Assembly: GCA_965238125.1 (NCBI GenBank)
Contig: OZ250179.1
Coordinates: 6,076,001-6,140,000 of the forward strand
Source of the DNA: UBA6623 sp965238125
GTDB taxonomy: Bacteria; Acidobacteriota; Terriglobia; Bryobacterales; UBA6623
Direction: 5' to 3'
Length of the DNA stretch: 64,000 nucleotides
Shown here in pieces: positions 60,578-64,000 of this stretch. Every line of letters begins with the position of its first letter. Position 1 is the first letter of the stretch. Position numbers and translations under genes: made by a program. A model generated the notes under the pieces. It was not told where the DNA came from. It did not search any database and was given only the letters and a program-made list of their open reading frames with translations.

Positions 60578-63500
60578 CTAAAATCCCAACCCCAAGCTGA
60601 ATTGGATTTGTCTCGCGGAGCGGGCGGAGGCGATGGCGCCGAAGCCGGGTTGGTCGGCGATGCGGCCGGGGAGGTCGAAGTTCGGCCGGTTGAGGAGATT
60701 GAAGGCTTCGGCGCGGAAATCGAGGCGGGCTGTTTCGCCGAAACGGAAGGCTCTTCCCAAGGCCAAGTCGATGGTTGCCGAGCCGGGTCCGGTGAGGATG
60801 TTTCTGCCGGCATTGCCGAAGGTGAAGCGCGCGGGTACGGCGAAAGCGTCGGTGTTGAAAAAGCGCTCGGGGGTCGATGGGCCGCTGCTCGGGTCGCCGA
60901 TTACGTCGGGTCGGTCTGCTCCCGCGATCGCTCCCGTGTTGCCGGTGTTGCTGTTGTCAAAGCTCAATTGCGGCGTTAGCGGCGCGCCCGACTGTATGGC
61001 CGCGATCAGGTCGAAGCGCCAATCCTTCGCCGCCCAGTGATTTCGAAATGGCAGCACCTAACTCGCCGCGACGACAAATCGGTGACGCTGATCGAAGGCC
61101 GACAGGCCTCGCTCGGCGCGCAAGTCGCGGCTGTTTTGCGGGAAGCTCGGGTCGCCGTCGGTGGGCAGAAAGGCCGAGGCGTCATCGATCGACTTAGAGA
61201 TCGTATAGCCGAGGGAGAACGACAAGCCGCGGCTGAAACGGCGTTCCAGCGAAAATTGCCCGGAGTGATAGGTCGACGAGGCCGCCGACTCAAACAAAAT
61301 GACGTTCGCAAATCCCGGGATCGGTTGCCTCAAGAAAGTCGGACCTTCGCCGGGCGGGGGTTGGTTGATGTCGCGTTGCCTGAGGAGTTTGGTTCCCTTC
61401 GAGGCCACGTAGGCGGCGCGAACGACGGTGCGCCCCGGTAAAACTTTTTCGATCGACACATTGGCGTGCTGTAGGTAGGCCGTCCGGAAGTTCGGCTGCA
61501 TGGCGAAGACCGTCGGCGGCGGCGTGAAACCGGCGCCGGTGGGAAACGGGTCGGCCAGCGTCAGCAAACTTTGTTGTGACGGGAAGAACAAACGCAGGTC
61601 GAAGAACGGCGGATTGAAATAAAGGCCGGAATTGGCCTCGAGAATGGTCGTGTCGTAGAAAACGCCCCAACCGGCGCGCAGGACCAGGTCGTCGGCGTCG
61701 CGGGGGCTCCAGCTCAGGCCGATGCGCGGGGCGAAGTTGTTGTTGTCCCGCCGGAAACCGGCCCGCGGGATGCCGCCTTCCCCAGCCCGCACGAGTTGGC
61801 GCGCGTCGGGATCGAAGGTCATGAAGCGGTCTTCGACGTCGGTCGCGGGGCGGTTCCATTCGTAGCGCAGGCCGAGGTTCAGCGTCAGCCGCGGCGTGAC
61901 GCGCCAGTCATCTTGCAAAAAACCGTTCCACGACGAGGCCCGTTGGCGGAAAGGGTTGTCGATGACGGTTTGAATCGTGAAGGTCGGGAACCCGAGCAGG
62001 AAATCGCCGCCGGGATTCTGAGTGAAGGCGCCCAGAAAGTTCAACTGCCCGCGCCCGAAAAAAGCCTGGATGCCGTCGTCGGAAAAGTGCCGATACTCGC
62101 CGCCCCACTTGAGGGTGTGGCCGCCGTGAACGTGCGTGAGATTCGCGACCAGGTGAAGGGTCTGGTCTTCGCGAACGATCGGAAGCGCGATGTTGTCGGC
62201 TAGGCTGTCGAACCCGCTGACGTTAATCGCCGGGAACCCGCTGAATAAAGGATCACTCGAAACCCCGGCAATGCCCAATTCTCCGGAGACGTCATGGCCG
62301 ATGTTTTCCTGCAGTACCTCCCGCCGTAGACGGTTGAAGCCGAAACGCAGTTCCGCGACCGTGGCCGGGCTGAAGACGTGGGTTTCGGAGAGGACGAGGT
62401 TTTGGCCGCGATTCAAGACGAAGCTTCCGAAGCCCGGAACGTTCGTATTGCCGTCGTTAAAAGGTTCGAGGCCGCGGTCGTGGCTGAAGTTGTAGCGCGC
62501 AAACAGAGCGTCGCGGGGCGATAGATAGTGGTCGATGCGGCCGTAGAGCTGGTTGATCAATAGATCACCGCGCGGGGCGCTGACGAGGTTTTGCACCGCG
62601 CCGGGGCGATTGGGAGCGGGCCAGCGCGAGGCCAAGCTCCGGGCGATCGGGTGAATACGCTCGACGGGAATTCGATTGTCCGGGAAGGGCTGTTGCGTAA
62701 AGGGATCGATCACGGGGAACGGCGAATTGGAAAAGTCTCCGTTGCGTTCGGCGAGGCCCGGGACACGAGCTGTCTTCGTGACGCCGTCGCGCACGCGGGT
62801 GCCTTCATAGCCGCCGAAAAAGAACGTTCGTCCGCGGCGCACCGGCCCCCCGAGCGACGCGCCGAATTGGTTGCGTTGAAATTGCGGGATCGACTGATCG
62901 GGCGCGTCGAAGAAATTGCGGGCGTCGAGGGCGTGGTTGCGCAGGTAGTTGTAGACGGAGCCGTGAAAGCCGTTGGTGCCGCTTTGGCTGACGACGTTGA
63001 TCTGCGCGCCGCCGCCGCGGCCGTATTCGGCTTGGTAATTGGCCGCGTGCAAGCGGAACTCCCGCACGGCGTCGAGAGGCGGACTGACGACCAGGCGATT
63101 GATATAGAGGTCGTTGTTGTCGACGCCGTCGAGCAGGAAGTTGTTCGAGGCTTCGCGGGCGCCGCCGACGTGCAGGCCGCTGTTGTTTTGGCGCGAGAGT
63201 TCCGAGCCAGGCGCGGCGGGCAGCGTGCCTGCCGACAACAGAGCGAGTTGCAGAAACTCGCGGGCGTTCAAGGGGAGATAGGAGATCCTCGCGCGGGAAA
63301 TGACCGAGCCGAGGGCGGTGTTTTCGGGTTCGAGCAGCGGGGTGGCGTCGCTGATTTCGATGCGGGTTTTTTCGGTTTCGAGTTGCAGGGCGATATCGAC
63401 GCGCCAGCGGCCGCCGACGCTCAAGCGCACGGTCGCGGGGTGGGAACGAAGGCCCGGGGCGGTCGCCCGCAAGGCATACTCGCCGACGGACAGCAGGGGA

Positions 63501-63736
63501 AAGCGGTATTGCCCTAGGTCGTCGGCAGAGGTTGCATGGCGGCGTTGGGTAGCCTGCTCGACGGCTTCCACCCGAGCCTGGGCGACGACGCGGCCCGAGG
63601 GGTCGAGAACGTGGCCGGCGAGGCTTGCGGTTTGGGTTTGGGCGTTGAGGGCGGGTGGGCCTGTCGGCGCGAGCATCAGCGTCGGAGCGACGGCGAGAGC
63701 GAAGCGAGCCCAGGCGACTGTGAATCGGCCCAACAT
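60578..63736 (-). pseudogene. TonB-dependent receptor (Oar type) interrupted by an amber codon
   Basis: Start ATG 63736 (a GTG at 63790 is an alternative). Signal peptide, then a carboxypeptidase regulatory-like domain (SLAGHVLDPSGRVVAQARVEAVEQAT...YRFPLLSVGEYALRATAPG), the plug (LLDGVDNNDLYINRLVVSPPLDAVREFRL) and a long beta-barrel. A TAG at 61058-61060 ends the first frame at FVVAAS; the same frame continues directly with VLPFRNHWAAKDWRFDLIAAIQSGAPLTP and ends ...QIQFSLGLGF, the canonical terminal strand ending in Phe. The full length would be about 1052 residues. Family members have Tyr at the TAG position. The truncated protein would lack about five barrel strands and the BAM signal, so it should not assemble. 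Confidence 0.88.
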
Positions 63737-63899
63737 GTTTTGGTTCGGAAAGAGCCCGATCCGTTGCGAGAAGTGCGGCGGTCGAGGCACTACCTATATA
63801 CCGTAGCGCTTCGCCGGTTTAAGGTGCCGAAACGGGACGGACTCGTGGTTGGTTGCACAATGAAAATCTATTTCAGCCGGGCCGTTTTCGGAACAGAGA

Positions 63900-63919
63900 T
63901 GTCGCCAGGAATGGCGACA
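63900..63919. repeat. Short stem-loop (REP-like)
   Basis: TGTCGCCA-GGAA-TGGCGACA, a perfect 8-bp stem with a 4-base loop, followed by a second small stem (CACG TTGAAAG CGTG). The remaining bases 63790-64000 contain no gene I can support; the promoter of the receptor gene should lie here. Confidence 0.45.
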
Positions 63920-64000
63920 CGGCACGTTGAAAGCGTGCGCCACGTCGGGGGCTTCGGCATCGAGGAGAGTGCGGGCCTATTTTCGGAAGAGTCCGTTTCC

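Noticed and set aside
1..64000. CRISPR arrays or Cas genes
   Set aside because: No regularly spaced identical repeats with unique spacers and no Cas-like protein were seen. Repeats found are dispersed or IS-related.
1..64000. General reassignment of TAG to an amino acid
   Set aside because: TAG terminates several intact genes (queC, panC, DctQ) at family-typical ends, so only suppression or error at individual sites is plausible.

Overview
The window is GC-rich bacterial DNA. Its gene content points to Acidobacteriota, most likely a Bryobacterales/Solibacter-type organism. Supporting features are a VWFA-domain protein of the acidobacterial type, a carboxypeptidase-regulatory-domain TonB receptor of the Oar type, Ser/Thr kinases fused to TPR or beta-propeller regions, a TIGR02999-like ECF sigma factor paired with a kinase, CRTAC1/ASPIC-UnbV proteins and an M81 peptidase. 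This placement is inferred from family content; no rRNA is present to confirm it.

Layout. 1-3.6 kb: a truncated Mrr-type restriction endonuclease, a lipoprotein, an IS1380-type transposase with a nonsense codon, and two copies of a 71-bp sequence that looks like the end of another insertion sequence. 3.6-24.6 kb: mostly ordinary chromosome, with a ThuA-like protein, a corrinoid protein, panC-panB, serine-glyoxylate aminotransferase, an FG-GAP/ASPIC protein, a VOC protein coupled to a giant TPR protein, a PepSY membrane pair, a sugar isomerase-like protein, a TonB plus pseudo-M48 pair and an enolase-superfamily enzyme. 22.4-26.6 kb: four overlapping glycosyltransferase genes. 26.7-30.5 kb: an intact ISKra4-type element with an 8-bp target duplication, and an IS110-family element with a structured leader. 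30.6-34.5 kb: sixA, queC, a kinase remnant and a methyltransferase.

34.6-41.1 kb holds one signalling operon (ECF sigma factor, membrane Ser/Thr kinase with TPRs, small protein) in which all three genes are broken: a one-base frameshift in the sigma gene and two near-identical IS630 insertions. Removing either IS630 copy together with one TA restores the host reading frame exactly. 41.2-50.3 kb: a sugar-binding lipoprotein, an SDR, infA, the VWFA protein, a damaged TRAP transporter, a radical SAM protein, xerC and a secreted protein. At 50.45 kb a tRNA-Val(CAC) begins a 5-kb graveyard of truncated, fused gene fragments (restriction enzyme, RepA-like ATPase, IS3, rhamnosidase, aldo/keto reductase, haloalkane dehalogenase, IS91 and its partner integrase). 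56-64 kb: an M81 peptidase, a kinase with a PD40 propeller, and a TonB-dependent receptor split by an amber codon.

Two themes stand out. First, there is heavy pseudogenisation by insertion sequences and point lesions. Second, several families of short palindromic repeats are present, including a REPIN/MITE-like unit of about 140-157 bp that appears to supply the 3' end and stop codon of panC. I did not find a clear new defence or biosynthetic system. The most distinctive items are the triple-hit sigma/kinase module, the REPIN-panC fusion, the tRNA-linked graveyard, the IS110 leader RNA candidate and the protease homologue whose HExxH motif reads TELAH.
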